64,000 nt of DNA, taken from NCBI GenBank assembly GCA_018702955.1, contig JABJEK010000009.1:1-64000 (forward strand), given 5' to 3'. Source of the stretch: Rhodospirillaceae bacterium. Lineage in GTDB: Bacteria > Pseudomonadota > Alphaproteobacteria > UBA6615. Position 1 is the stretch's first letter. The number at the start of each line of letters is the position of its first letter. Below, one piece after another: positions 1-8,371 of this stretch. The position numbers were made by a program, and so were the translations under genes. The notes under the pieces were generated by a model. That model saw only the letters and a list, made by a program, of their open reading frames with translations, did not search any database and was not told where the DNA came from.

Positions 1-100
1 CTTGATGAAAAATTTATCGCTATAGCGCGCGCCCTATCGGGGAGCGGTTATGGGAACACATCCCGTTCAGGGGTAAAAACCCACAGAAACTATAGGAATA

Positions 101-190
101 TGGCGGAGAGGGTGGGATTCGAACCCACGAGACGCTTGCACGCCTGCCAGTTTTCAAGACTGGTGCCTTCAACCACTCGGCCACCCCTCC
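101..190 (-). tRNA. tRNA-Ser (anticodon UGA)
   Basis: Read on the minus strand this 90-nt stretch folds as a class II tRNA. A 7-bp acceptor stem (GGAGGGG paired with CCTCTCC, one G-U pair) is followed by a D arm with GCCGAGTGG. The anticodon loop CTTGAAA gives anticodon TGA. A long variable arm and the T arm GGGTTCGAATCCC complete it. The discriminator G and CCA end are encoded. The long variable arm and the UGA anticodon identify serine. The flanks (1-100 and 191-337) hold no gene I can support, and I see no integrase or duplicated att copy beside it. Confidence 0.97.
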
Positions 191-337
191 GTGCGGCATT
201 CGGATAGCACCCGCCAGCCAAGTTTGAAACGGCGTTCTTGCACGGGGTCGATGAACGGCTGATTTCGCCCCACAGGTTGCCAACGGGCCAACCCCTGCCG
301 ATATTGCATGTGAACAACATCACGCAGGCCGAGAGCG

Positions 338-1174
338 ATGCCAAACGAGACACATAGCGAGCCGACAATCGTCCAGGCGGACGTCAAGTACATGACGGAC
401 ACCGGAGAGAAGCGACTGATCTACATTCCGTCGGAGGCCGGTCAGGACAATTCCAAATGGGCCGGGCGGTATGAAGACCGGAAGGTTGAGATTCGCAACG
501 CGCGTATCGAGCCTTCTGTGTTCGATCTCGATACGGCCGGTTTCGCGATCGCATCACAATCGACTGCCGTAACGGATTTCTACGACGACGCGCAGATCGC
601 CGACGTGTACGAGCCCGAGGTCGCGGCATTTCTACAGCAGCTGACCGGTGCTGCACGCGTGCATATCTTTGATCACACGCGCCGCGCGGATTCAGAATCC
701 ATGCGCTCGGAGAAAGTCGTCCGCGAGCCGGCCGGGGTGATCCACAATGACTACACCCAGGCGTCGGCCGAAAAGCGGGTGCGTGACCTGTTTCCCGCCG
801 ATGAGGCCGAGGATTTGTTGTCGCGCCGTTTCGCAATCGTCAATTTGTGGCGCAGTTCCAACAACGCCCCAATCGAAACGGCACCATTGGCCCTTTGCGA
901 CGCCCGGAGTGTTTCAGACGGCGACCTGATCACCGTTGAGCGTCATTCGAAGGACCGAATTGGTGAAGTCCAACAGGTGATCTTCAATCCCGATCACCGG
1001 TGGTTCTATTACCCGCGACTAGAGGCCGACGAAGCGTTGCTGATCAAGACCTATGATTCCGCGACCGACGGGCGGGCGCGTTTTTCGGTCCATACAGCCT
1101 TCGAAGACCCGACAGTTTCCGCCGATGCACCACCACGCGAAAGCATCGAGACCCGTGCATTCGTTTTCTACTAG
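338..1174 (+). CDS. CmcJ/NvfI-family oxidoreductase (putative Fe/2-oxoglutarate-type oxygenase)
   Basis: This 278-residue protein resembles the family that includes cephamycin CmcJ and the fungal NvfI/AsqJ-like enzymes, often annotated as hydroxylase/methyltransferase. It carries VHNDYT near residue 135, which supplies a possible HxD metal pair. NLWRS near 171, WFYYP near 225 and a distal HTAFEDP near 251 follow the family pattern, and the distal His could be the third metal ligand. The C-terminal R-x-SIETR segment is also typical. No signal peptide is seen, so it is probably cytoplasmic. The ATG follows a GAGAG stretch. It is divergent from the tRNA and 98 bp ahead of a DMT exporter/importer gene. 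Family assignment is fairly firm; the substrate is unknown. Confidence 0.8.
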   Translation: MPNETHSEPTIVQADVKYMTDTGEKRLIYIPSEAGQDNSKWAGRYEDRKVEIRNARIEPSVFDLDTAGFAIASQSTAVTDFYDDAQIADVYEPEVAAFLQQLTGAARVHIFDHTRRADSESMRSEKVVREPAGVIHNDYTQASAEKRVRDLFPADEAEDLLSRRFAIVNLWRSSNNAPIETAPLALCDARSVSDGDLITVERHSKDRIGEVQQVIFNPDHRWFYYPRLEADEALLIKTYDSATDGRARFSVHTAFEDPTVSADAPPRESIETRAFVFY

Positions 1175-1272
1175 AGGGAAGTGTGCCCCACGGCGTTGAT
1201 GCAATATCCAGCGGCATCGCATGCCGGTGTCGAACCCTATAAGCTCCGCGCCACCCGCTCGACGGAGTATGC

Positions 1273-2193
1273 GTGACCGCACCCCATATAAGTCCATCCA
1301 CGAGCCGCCGACCCGACAATGTTGTCGGAATTCTGTGGATGGTTGCCGCGACCTTCATCGCGGTCTCCACCCATGCCATGATCCGGCACGTCGCCGAGGG
1401 CGGCATGCACGCCTTCGAGGTCGCGTTTTTCTACAACCTGTTCACGATGCTGATAATCGTGCCGATGATCGCGCGCAGCGGCACCGGTTTCCTGCGCACC
1501 CGGCGCCACGGCCTGATGTTCGTGCGCGCCGTCCTGCACCTGACCTCGATGCTGCTGTTTTATGTGGGCCTGACCCTGGCACCGCTGGCGGCCGCCAGTG
1601 CGCTGACCTTTCTCGCGCCGCTGTTCGCCGTCCTGCTGGCAGCGATTTTCCTGCGAGAAGGCTTCCCATTGCGGCGCGTAATCGCCTTGTTTGTCGGCTT
1701 CACGGGTATGTTGATAATCGTCCAGCCGGGCCCGTCCGCCCTCGACACGGGCGCGCTTTATTTTGTCGGCGCGGCATCTCTCTGGGGCGCGGTGTTGTTG
1801 ATCATCAAGATCATGAGCCGAACGGAATCCAGCGCGACCATCACGGCCTGGATGGCCATCATGATGGCACCAATGGCGCTGCTACCTGCGATTCCTTATT
1901 GGACGCCCCCCAGTCTCACGGACATTGGTTGGCTCGCAGCAGCGGGTTTTCTGGGTGCCTTCGCGCAATGGGCGTTAACCCAGGCACTGCGGACGGGATC
2001 GACAAACGCTGTCATGCCAATCGATTTCCTGAGGCTCGTTTGGGGCGCGCTAATCGGCTTTGCGATTTTCACGGAGGTGCCCGATGTCTACACCTGGGTC
2101 GGCGGCATCGTGATCTTTGGGTCCTCGATGTGGCTCGCCTGGCGCGAGCGAGCGGCAATGCAGATCGAAAACAAAACCCGGATAGAATCCTGA
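1273..2193 (+). CDS. DMT family transporter (EamA domains)
   Basis: This 306-residue integral membrane protein contains about ten hydrophobic helices arranged as two EamA repeats (roughly residues 15-145 and 155-290). The first repeat has AALTFLAPLFAVLLAAIFLRE and the second ends FAIFTEVPDVYTWVGGIVIF, both typical of drug/metabolite transporters of the YdcZ/RhaT-like superfamily. Such proteins move small organic solutes across the inner membrane. The start is a GTG, with a short polar N-terminus before the first helix. It shares its strand with the upstream oxygenase, so co-transcription is possible, but there is a 98-bp gap. The substrate cannot be inferred from the sequence. Confidence 0.88.
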   Translation: MTAPHISPSTSRRPDNVVGILWMVAATFIAVSTHAMIRHVAEGGMHAFEVAFFYNLFTMLIIVPMIARSGTGFLRTRRHGLMFVRAVLHLTSMLLFYVGLTLAPLAAASALTFLAPLFAVLLAAIFLREGFPLRRVIALFVGFTGMLIIVQPGPSALDTGALYFVGAASLWGAVLLIIKIMSRTESSATITAWMAIMMAPMALLPAIPYWTPPSLTDIGWLAAAGFLGAFAQWALTQALRTGSTNAVMPIDFLRLVWGALIGFAIFTEVPDVYTWVGGIVIFGSSMWLAWRERAAMQIENKTRIES

Positions 2194-2196
2194 GCG

Positions 2197-2559
2197 TTAC
2201 TCGGCTGCCGCGTGACGCAAGTCGCGCTGCAACACGAGGTCCTGCAGCACGTCGAACGCGTTGCCCGGGAGTTCGGTGAACTCGCCGCCAAATCGGCCTT
2301 CCTCGATCTCGATACTCGTGATGTTGATGAGGATCAACACGTCACGACCTCGATACTCGGTGAAACGCAATTCGGCTAGCTGATCGATTTCTGGCCAGAT
2401 GGTGTCTTTTGTTACCTGCTTGGCGCCGTCGGCACCAAATCCCGACAAACCGATGTCCAGAATCCGAACCGGCTCATCATTGAGGGTTGCCTCAATGAGA
2501 ATCTCGCGCCGGCGGTCGCGGCGACGTTCATTTGTGTATCCGACAATTCGCGTGGACAT
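2197..2559 (-). CDS. PilZ domain-containing protein
   Basis: A single-domain 120-residue protein. The N-terminus has an arginine cluster (NERRRDRRRE) and then ILDIGLSGFGAD, matching the RxxxR and D-x-(S/G)-x-x-G signature of PilZ domains, which bind cyclic di-GMP. No other domain is present. Proteins of this kind in alphaproteobacteria usually modulate motility, exopolysaccharide or pilus output. It converges with the DMT transporter (3-bp gap) and is divergent from the LLM oxidoreductase. The exact ligand-binding competence cannot be judged by eye, but both arginine-rich and D-x-G-x-x-G elements are intact. Confidence 0.8.
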   Translation of the reverse strand: MSTRIVGYTNERRRDRRREILIEATLNDEPVRILDIGLSGFGADGAKQVTKDTIWPEIDQLAELRFTEYRGRDVLILINITSIEIEEGRFGGEFTELPGNAFDVLQDLVLQRDLRHAAAE

Positions 2560-2713
2560 ATTTTACCTATATTTTCTAACGCAATACGTCACGTTCGCCG
2601 AATTACCTTAACCAATGCTGAACGGACCATCGCCACGACAAAGCCTGCGTGACAACTTCACAGGCCTCGGCCATAAATTCAGAACCATCACACAGGCGTT
2701 CGAGGCAATCACA

Positions 2714-3955
2714 TTGGTCAAAGTCATCGTCCAGATGTACCCGGTCATGCCGACCGCATCCGAAGCCGAACGGATGGCGATGCGCCCGATCGGGCGGAAC
2801 GCGGAACTGTTTCAGAAAACCCTGCGCGGCTGGTGCGACATCGTGGAGGCGGCAGACAGGCTGGGCCTATGGGGCGTCACCGCCATCGAGCATCACTTCC
2901 ATTCCGAGGGATACGAGGTCAGCCCCAACCCGGGTGTGATGAACGCGTTCTGGGGCGCGCGGACGGAAAACATCCGGGTCGGCCAGCTCGGCTATGTGAT
3001 GAGCGCGCAGAACCCGATACGGGTGGCCGAAGAAACCGCGATGCTCGACCATCTGACGGAGGGACGGTGCTTTGTGGGGTTCTCGCGCGGCTTCCAGTCA
3101 CGCTGGACGGATGTTCTGGGCCAGCACCTGGGCACCCGAGCGACCCTGTCCGACGGCGGCGCGGATGATCAGCTCAACCGGGAAATCTTCGAAGACGCCG
3201 TCGACATCGTGCTCAAGGCATGGACGCAAGAAAGCATCGAGCATAACTCCGCACGCTGGCAGATCCCGTTTCCCCACGACACGGGCGTGCAGGACTGGCC
3301 CATGGCATCGTGGACAGAGAAACTCGGCGCCGAGGGCGAGATCGGTCCGGCGGGCGAAGTGCGACGGGTCAGCGTTGTCCCGGCGCCCTACACGAAACCT
3401 CATCCGCCGGTCTTCATCGCCTCCAACGCAAGCCGCGAAACGGTCGAATATGCCGGACATCATGGCTTCATTCCGGCGTATTTCTCACACATGGACAAGG
3501 TTGCTGATTTCGGTCCGGCGTATGTCGAGATGGCGCGTCAGGCCGGACATGACTTCGCACTCGGCCAGAACCAGGCCATCGTGCGCATGCCGCGCATCGC
3601 CGACAGCATGGCGGATGCGCGCCAGGCGGTCGCCGATTATGACGGCATGATCTACAAGCATTTCTACGAGAACTTCCTGCCCGGCGGTTTGCGCGCCAAG
3701 GCGAACGTCCAGCCCGATACGCCGCTGGAAGACCTCGTCGATCCGATGATCGACACCGGCCTGTTCGTCCCGGGCACGGCCAGTCAGGTGCGGGACCATT
3801 TCGTGGCCCAATGGAAGCACCTGCCGGCGGAGTACGTGATCCTGATCTATCACTACGCCCAGCAGCCCAAGGACAGCGTGATCGAGAACCTCAAGCTGTT
3901 TATGGAAGAGGTGAAGCCCGCGCTGGACGAGCTGACGCCATACGCCGACGACTGA
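2714..3955 (+). CDS. LLM class flavin-dependent oxidoreductase
   Basis: Luciferase-like monooxygenase fold of about 413 residues, predicted to use reduced flavin supplied by a partner reductase to oxidise a small organic substrate. Typical features are EHHFHSEGYEVSPNPGV near residue 60, a conserved MLDHLTEGRCFVGFSRGF segment near 105, and KPHPPVFIASNASRETVEYA in the central part. The ORF track starts at 2615, but the 33 extra residues do not look like the family. A TTG at 2714, preceded by GAGG and giving (M)VKVIVQMYPVMP, matches the usual start of this group, so I use it. It sits with other catabolic genes but none is translationally coupled. Substrate unknown. Confidence 0.85.
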   Translation: MVKVIVQMYPVMPTASEAERMAMRPIGRNAELFQKTLRGWCDIVEAADRLGLWGVTAIEHHFHSEGYEVSPNPGVMNAFWGARTENIRVGQLGYVMSAQNPIRVAEETAMLDHLTEGRCFVGFSRGFQSRWTDVLGQHLGTRATLSDGGADDQLNREIFEDAVDIVLKAWTQESIEHNSARWQIPFPHDTGVQDWPMASWTEKLGAEGEIGPAGEVRRVSVVPAPYTKPHPPVFIASNASRETVEYAGHHGFIPAYFSHMDKVADFGPAYVEMARQAGHDFALGQNQAIVRMPRIADSMADARQAVADYDGMIYKHFYENFLPGGLRAKANVQPDTPLEDLVDPMIDTGLFVPGTASQVRDHFVAQWKHLPAEYVILIYHYAQQPKDSVIENLKLFMEEVKPALDELTPYADD

Positions 3956-3958
3956 CGC

Positions 3959-4930
3959 CTAGAGCCGCTTGCCTGCCGCGTCTGCCGCACCGTGCAGCGC
4001 CGCCTTGGGCAGCATCACGTGGCAGCCCTTGTTGATGTTCACAAGCTGCGAAACACGGACATCCGCCGCGAGACTACACAACGAATAGGCATCCTCGGCC
4101 GACAGATTCGTCCGCTCCTGGATCAACACGATCATATCCCGCAGGCCCTGCTTGGCCGCATCGTCCAGGTCCTGGTCGATGCCGATGGTGATGTAATGGG
4201 TGTCGGTCTCCGCCCGGGGCATCTTGTAGGAGAGATCCTTGCGCAGATGGAACTCGAACGTCCCGATCAGCGCGGTCTCCGCCGCCGACAGGCAGCTTTC
4301 GCCGTCTCCCTGTAGCGCATGACCGTCGCCGGTCTGGAAGTTCCCGCCCGGTACATGAACCGGCAGATACAGGGTTGAACCGGCACCAAGTTCCTTGATG
4401 TCCAGATTACCGCCATGGGGCTGGGGAACAATCGAGGTAATCGTGCCCCATTCGGGCGGCGGCGAGACGCCCATCACGCCGAAGAAGGCATTACACGGCA
4501 GGTCCACACCCCAGGGCAGCTTCGCGACATGGGCGTCGCGGTCGAGCGGGATGTTGAGGACACGTTTCTTGTGGAAATCCTCAGGCAGGGAGCCTTTCAG
4601 GGGCATGATCATGTTCCACGCCCAGTCCTGACGCAGCTCGACGTCTATGATCCGAACCTCCAGCACGTCGCCGGGCTCGGCACCGCGCACGGCGACCGGC
4701 CCGGTCATGATGTGTCCGGGCAGGATCGGCTTGTTGTCGGCGATGAAGGCCGCGTGATCGGGCAGCAGGCTGTCGGCCACCTCGGGCGGGATCTGTTCCG
4801 GGCCGCCGGAAATCGTCTCAATGACGACCCGGTCGCCGGGATCAACTTCGAGAACGGCCTCAAAGTCCGCTGAAAATGCGCCCCAGCGAAGATTCTCCGG
4901 TGCAGACGTCAATCGATGTTCCGTGGCCAT
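3959..4930 (-). CDS. Acetamidase/formamidase family protein
   Basis: 323 residues with the FmdA/AmdA beta-sandwich pattern: VDPGDRVVIETISGG near residue 30, GPVAVRGAEPGDVLEVRI near 80, GGNLDIKELGAGSTLYLPVHVPGGNFQTGDGHALQGDGE around 175-215 and PRAETDTHYITIG near 235. These elements form the zinc-dependent amidase active site region in the family. It hydrolyses small amides such as formamide or acetamide to ammonia and acid, in the cytoplasm. The N-terminal MATEHRLTSAPENLRWG also fits. It converges with the LLM gene and lies downstream of the SDR on the same strand, with a 65-bp gap. Confidence 0.9.
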   Translation of the reverse strand: MATEHRLTSAPENLRWGAFSADFEAVLEVDPGDRVVIETISGGPEQIPPEVADSLLPDHAAFIADNKPILPGHIMTGPVAVRGAEPGDVLEVRIIDVELRQDWAWNMIMPLKGSLPEDFHKKRVLNIPLDRDAHVAKLPWGVDLPCNAFFGVMGVSPPPEWGTITSIVPQPHGGNLDIKELGAGSTLYLPVHVPGGNFQTGDGHALQGDGESCLSAAETALIGTFEFHLRKDLSYKMPRAETDTHYITIGIDQDLDDAAKQGLRDMIVLIQERTNLSAEDAYSLCSLAADVRVSQLVNINKGCHVMLPKAALHGAADAAGKRL

Positions 4931-4995
4931 GATATTTCCCCCGTTTACTTATCAACCGGCATTGTGTCGGTGCGCCGGGGCAGGGGCAAGGGCCG

Positions 4996-5754
4996 CTACA
5001 TGGCGGAGATACCGCCGTCGAGTACCAGCTCCGAGCCGGTCATGAACCGGCTCTCGTCCGACGCCAGATAAATCACCGCATACGCCACATCGTCGGGCTC
5101 CGCGACGATGCCGAGCGGAATTTGCTGGGCCAGCCGGTCGAGGCCTTCCTCGCGGGTGCCGCGTTTGAGAATATTGTCGAGGATCGGCGTATCGACGAAG
5201 GCCGGATGCACGGAGTTGCAACGCACCTGATTGCCCTGTTTCGCGCAGTGCAGAGCGACAGACTTGGTCAGGTGCCGCACACCTGCTTTCGCGGAGTTGT
5301 AAGCGGCCAAATTATGCCCGGCGATGATCCCCGAAATCGACGAGATGTTGACGATCGAACCGCCGCCCGATGCCGCGATATGCGCGATCGCGTATTTACA
5401 GCCGAGAAACACGCTGTCCAGATCAAGCGAGTGCAGCCACTTCCAGTCCTCGAACGAGGTCTCCTCGACGGTCCCGCCGATCGCCGTCCCGGCGCAGTTG
5501 ACCAGCACATTCAATCCGCCATACGCGGCAACGACGGTATTGAGCGCCATCGTCCAGGCGTCTTCCTGGGTGACGTCATGAGCGATCGCGATGGCGTTTT
5601 CGCCGATCTCGTCCGCGACCGCGCGCGCACCGTCCAGATTGATGTCCGAGATCGCAACCCGCGCGCCTTCCTTCGCCAGCATCAGTGCCGACGCGCGCCC
5701 GATACCCGATGCGCCGCCGGTCACCAGCGCGATTTTTCCGCTGACCCGTTCCAA
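4996..5754 (-). CDS. SDR family NAD(P)-dependent oxidoreductase
   Basis: Classical short-chain dehydrogenase of about 252 residues. TGGASGIGRAS near the N-terminus is the TGxxxGxG cofactor motif. NCAGTAIGG is the NAG element, NISSISG carries the catalytic Ser, and YNSAKAG gives the YxxxK pair. The acidic DINLD after the second strand suggests a preference for NAD. The ORF track begins at 5925, overlapping the divergent GNAT gene. A TTG at 5754, with GGAGGG eight bases upstream and giving (M)ERVSGKIALVTGG, is a much better start and yields the normal family length. The substrate is not evident; the neighbourhood is catabolic. Confidence 0.9.
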   Translation of the reverse strand: MERVSGKIALVTGGASGIGRASALMLAKEGARVAISDINLDGARAVADEIGENAIAIAHDVTQEDAWTMALNTVVAAYGGLNVLVNCAGTAIGGTVEETSFEDWKWLHSLDLDSVFLGCKYAIAHIAASGGGSIVNISSISGIIAGHNLAAYNSAKAGVRHLTKSVALHCAKQGNQVRCNSVHPAFVDTPILDNILKRGTREEGLDRLAQQIPLGIVAEPDDVAYAVIYLASDESRFMTGSELVLDGGISAM

Positions 5755-5805
5755 ATCAAAAACCCTCCGATAGACTGAATGCATGAAGGCGCAAGGACCC
5801 GACCA

Positions 5806-6321
5806 ATGCAACCGCTGACAACCGGTCGTCTCGCACTGCGACCATTCACGCACGACGATGTCGAGGCGGCTTTCGGTTTCTTCGGAGACCCCGACGTGAT
5901 GCGTTTCAGCCTCAACGGCCCGCATGCTTCACGCAAGACGACCGAGGATTTCATCCAGGCCAACATCAACCGGCAGGATCGGCTTGGTTTTTCCATCTGG
6001 GCTGTCATCGAACACCTCAATGGCGATCTCGTCGGCATGTCCGGCCTGGCGGAGTTCGGTCACGGTGTACCCGGCATCGAACTGGCATATCGTCTACGCC
6101 GGGATCGCTGGGGCAAGGGATACGCGACCGAATCCGGGCGGGCTGCGGTCGATCATGCGTTCGGACATCTCGGGTTGGATAGATTGATCGCCGCCGTCGA
6201 ACGCGAAAACACGCCGTCGGTCCATGTGCTGGAGAAGTGCGGGTTTACCTTCGTCGAGGACCGCGAGATCGCCGGCAAAGACGCGCTCGTTTACGAGCGG
6301 ATCAAGAGCGAGAACGAATAA
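5806..6321 (+). CDS. GNAT family N-acetyltransferase (RimJ/RimL-like)
   Basis: About 171 residues. LTTGRLALRPFTHDDVEAAFGFFGDPDVMRF is the standard opening of the RimJ/RimL branch. GIELAYRLRRDRWGKGYATESGRAAVDHAF contains the Q/RxxGxG/A-type acetyl-CoA loop, and NTPSVHVLEKCGF is the conserved motif B end. The protein should transfer an acetyl group from acetyl-CoA to an amine. The start at 5806 is chosen over 5779 because AAGGACC lies just upstream and the family begins at this point. It is divergent from the SDR gene, with only about 50 bp between the two starts. Confidence 0.88.
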   Translation: MQPLTTGRLALRPFTHDDVEAAFGFFGDPDVMRFSLNGPHASRKTTEDFIQANINRQDRLGFSIWAVIEHLNGDLVGMSGLAEFGHGVPGIELAYRLRRDRWGKGYATESGRAAVDHAFGHLGLDRLIAAVERENTPSVHVLEKCGFTFVEDREIAGKDALVYERIKSENE

Positions 6322-6327
6322 GCCGCG

Positions 6328-7362
6328 CTAGGCCAGCGGTCCACCGGCGGATTTCCAGGCGTCGATCCCACCCGCCAGATGGCACGGGTTCTCGATCCCG
6401 GCGCCAAGTGCGGCTTCCACCGCCATCGCCGAGCGTTCGCCAAAGGCGCAGTAGAAGACGATCCGTTTGCCCGACGATTGAGCGAGTTCGTACAACATGC
6501 CACCCGGGTTCACATTCTCGTCGAGATCTGGGTAGGGCGCGTGGACCGAACCAGGGATAACGCCGTCCTTTTCACGTTCCGGATCGTCACGCAGGTCCAC
6601 GAGCATGATGCTCGGGTCCTCGACTTGCGCGATACCCTGACCGCAATTCAGCGAAAGCCCCATGCGTTCGAGGTCATCCTGCTTGAGACCGATCTTGAGA
6701 TTGGCCGGTACCGCGACGTCCATCATCTTCGGATTGGCGAGATTCAGGTTTTCCATGATCTCGACATACTCGGCCTCGGACGCAACCTGCAGGCGCGGGT
6801 TGTAGCTCTTCTCTTCACCGATCGTACTCACCGTATCGCCCTTATAGTCATGGGCGGGATAGACGAGCGTGTCGTCGGGCAGCTTCAGCAGCTTGTTGAA
6901 GATTGAATCATATTGCGCATGGGCATCACCGTGCTGGAAGTCGGTGCGTCCCGTCCCGCGGATCAGCAACGTATCGCCGGTGAAGACCCGGTCATCCATC
7001 AGGAAACTGTATGAATCGTCCGTGTGGCCGGGTGTGTAGACAACATCGAGGCGCACCCCTTCGATATCGATCGTGTCGCCTTCGGCCACCCGCATCGAGA
7101 CCACATCCACGCCGCTCTGTTCGCCCATCACCGTAATGCAGCGCGTGCGATCGCGCAGCGCGCCGAGGCCAGTGATGTGGTCGGCATGGACATGGGTATC
7201 GACCGCCTTGATCAAGCGCAGGTCGAGTTCTTCGAGGAGTTGAAGATAACGATCCACCTTGTCGAGCACCGGATCGATGATCAACGCTTCACCACCACGG
7301 CGGCTGGCCATCAAATAGGTGTAGGTACTCGATTCACTGTCGAACAGTTGCCGGAAGATCAT
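6328..7362 (-). CDS. Persulfide dioxygenase-type MBL hydrolase fused to rhodanese domain
   Basis: Two domains in 344 residues. Residues 1 to about 235 are an ETHE1-like metallo-beta-lactamase fold with THVHADH (mononuclear iron site in this family), VVYTPGHTDDSYSF, FTGDTLLIRGTGRTDFQHGDA and VYPAHDYKG. Residues from about 245 on form a rhodanese domain with LVDLRDDPE and the catalytic loop FYCAFGERSA, followed by CHLAGGIDAWKSAGG. The first domain oxidises glutathione persulfide to sulfite, and the second can shuttle sulfane sulfur, so the fusion fits sulfide detoxification. The gene ends 6 bp from the convergent GNAT gene. Confidence 0.92.
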   Translation of the reverse strand: MIFRQLFDSESSTYTYLMASRRGGEALIIDPVLDKVDRYLQLLEELDLRLIKAVDTHVHADHITGLGALRDRTRCITVMGEQSGVDVVSMRVAEGDTIDIEGVRLDVVYTPGHTDDSYSFLMDDRVFTGDTLLIRGTGRTDFQHGDAHAQYDSIFNKLLKLPDDTLVYPAHDYKGDTVSTIGEEKSYNPRLQVASEAEYVEIMENLNLANPKMMDVAVPANLKIGLKQDDLERMGLSLNCGQGIAQVEDPSIMLVDLRDDPEREKDGVIPGSVHAPYPDLDENVNPGGMLYELAQSSGKRIVFYCAFGERSAMAVEAALGAGIENPCHLAGGIDAWKSAGGPLA

Positions 7363-7438
7363 CAGCGTCCACCCCTCTGCAAGAAATCACACAGAGAATA
7401 CGTGAAATGGCCGTCATGGTGGAAACAATTTCGCGCGA

Positions 7439-8347
7439 TCAGAGACTGTAAAACTCGCGTGCGGTGTCGTGGAAGAACTTCTCCTGGTCCGCTTCCGAGC
7501 GCTCCGCCAACACATTCTTCTGCGTCGACACATAATCCCCGAAGGAGGTCCACATGCGTTCGACCGGATAGTTGCTGCCGAAGAAGCAGCGGTCGGTTCC
7601 GAACATATCCAGCGCGGTGTTCGCGGCGACACCCATCAAATCTGCGTCGACGACCCGGGTGAAGGTGTTCAGCCCCGACACCTTGATGAAGACATTCTCG
7701 CACGGCTTCAGCACCGCCAGCGCCTCGCGCCATTCCGCGACGGTCGAACTGTCCGTGGAGGTCAGCATGCCGGCATGCACGAGGCATATATTCAGATTGG
7801 AGCACTCGCGCGCGAGCATCGCCAGATCGGCGAACTGCGACGCGAAACCCTGAAAATCGAAGGTCAGCCCCTTGTCCGAGAGAATGGACAGGCCGCGGCG
7901 GAAGCTCGTCGACAAACAGAAGTCCGCACGGTCGACATAGCGCCAGTATTCATTCTGGGGGTGCCAATACACCTGCTGGCGGATGCCGCGCGTGTTGGCA
8001 TGGGCCAGATGACCGTCGAGGACAGACTCCAGATTGGGGTCGGTCAGGTCTGCATAGCCGACGATGCCTGTCGGGAACCCGGTTTCATCCGCCATGGCCT
8101 GCAGGCCGGAGGTCTCATCCACGGGCCGGGTGATATCGAAGTTCGCCTGCACGTGGACCGACTTGACCACATTATGGGGCTCGAAATCCGCCATCAGGTC
8201 GCCGACCGAGTAGGCCTGTTTCAGGGCAGACCAGTCATCGCCGAAAATCATCGGGCGCATCGGTTGGCTCATCCACGGATAATTGGCCTCGAGGTCCCAG
8301 AAAATATGGTGATGGGAATCGATAATCGGACCGTCGTAACGCGGCAT
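7439..8347 (-). CDS. Amidohydrolase family protein (Amidohydro_2, TIM-barrel)
   Basis: 302 residues with IIDSHHHIFWDL at the N-terminus (the HxH metal motif), VHVQANF near 64, VGYADL near 97, LVHAGM near 187 and GTDRCFFGSNYPVERMW near 250. This pattern belongs to the COG3618-type metal-dependent hydrolases related to 2-pyrone-4,6-dicarboxylate lactonase. The last barrel strand has GSNYP rather than GSDWP, a variant also seen in this subfamily. It probably opens a lactone or hydrolyses a related bond in a degradative pathway. The LLM gene lies just upstream on the same strand (24 bp before this start), suggesting a two-gene operon. Confidence 0.87.
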   Translation of the reverse strand: MPRYDGPIIDSHHHIFWDLEANYPWMSQPMRPMIFGDDWSALKQAYSVGDLMADFEPHNVVKSVHVQANFDITRPVDETSGLQAMADETGFPTGIVGYADLTDPNLESVLDGHLAHANTRGIRQQVYWHPQNEYWRYVDRADFCLSTSFRRGLSILSDKGLTFDFQGFASQFADLAMLARECSNLNICLVHAGMLTSTDSSTVAEWREALAVLKPCENVFIKVSGLNTFTRVVDADLMGVAANTALDMFGTDRCFFGSNYPVERMWTSFGDYVSTQKNVLAERSEADQEKFFHDTAREFYSL

Positions 8348-8371
8348 CTAAATACTCCTCAGAGATAACGT

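Noticed and set aside
1-337. Possible integration site at the tRNA-Ser gene
   Set aside because: No integrase, no duplicated tRNA 3' end within the window and no mobile genes next to it.
1212-1227. Short inverted repeat CGGCAT/ATGCCG before the DMT gene
   Set aside because: Only 6 bp with a 3-base loop and no U-tract; expected by chance in GC-rich DNA.
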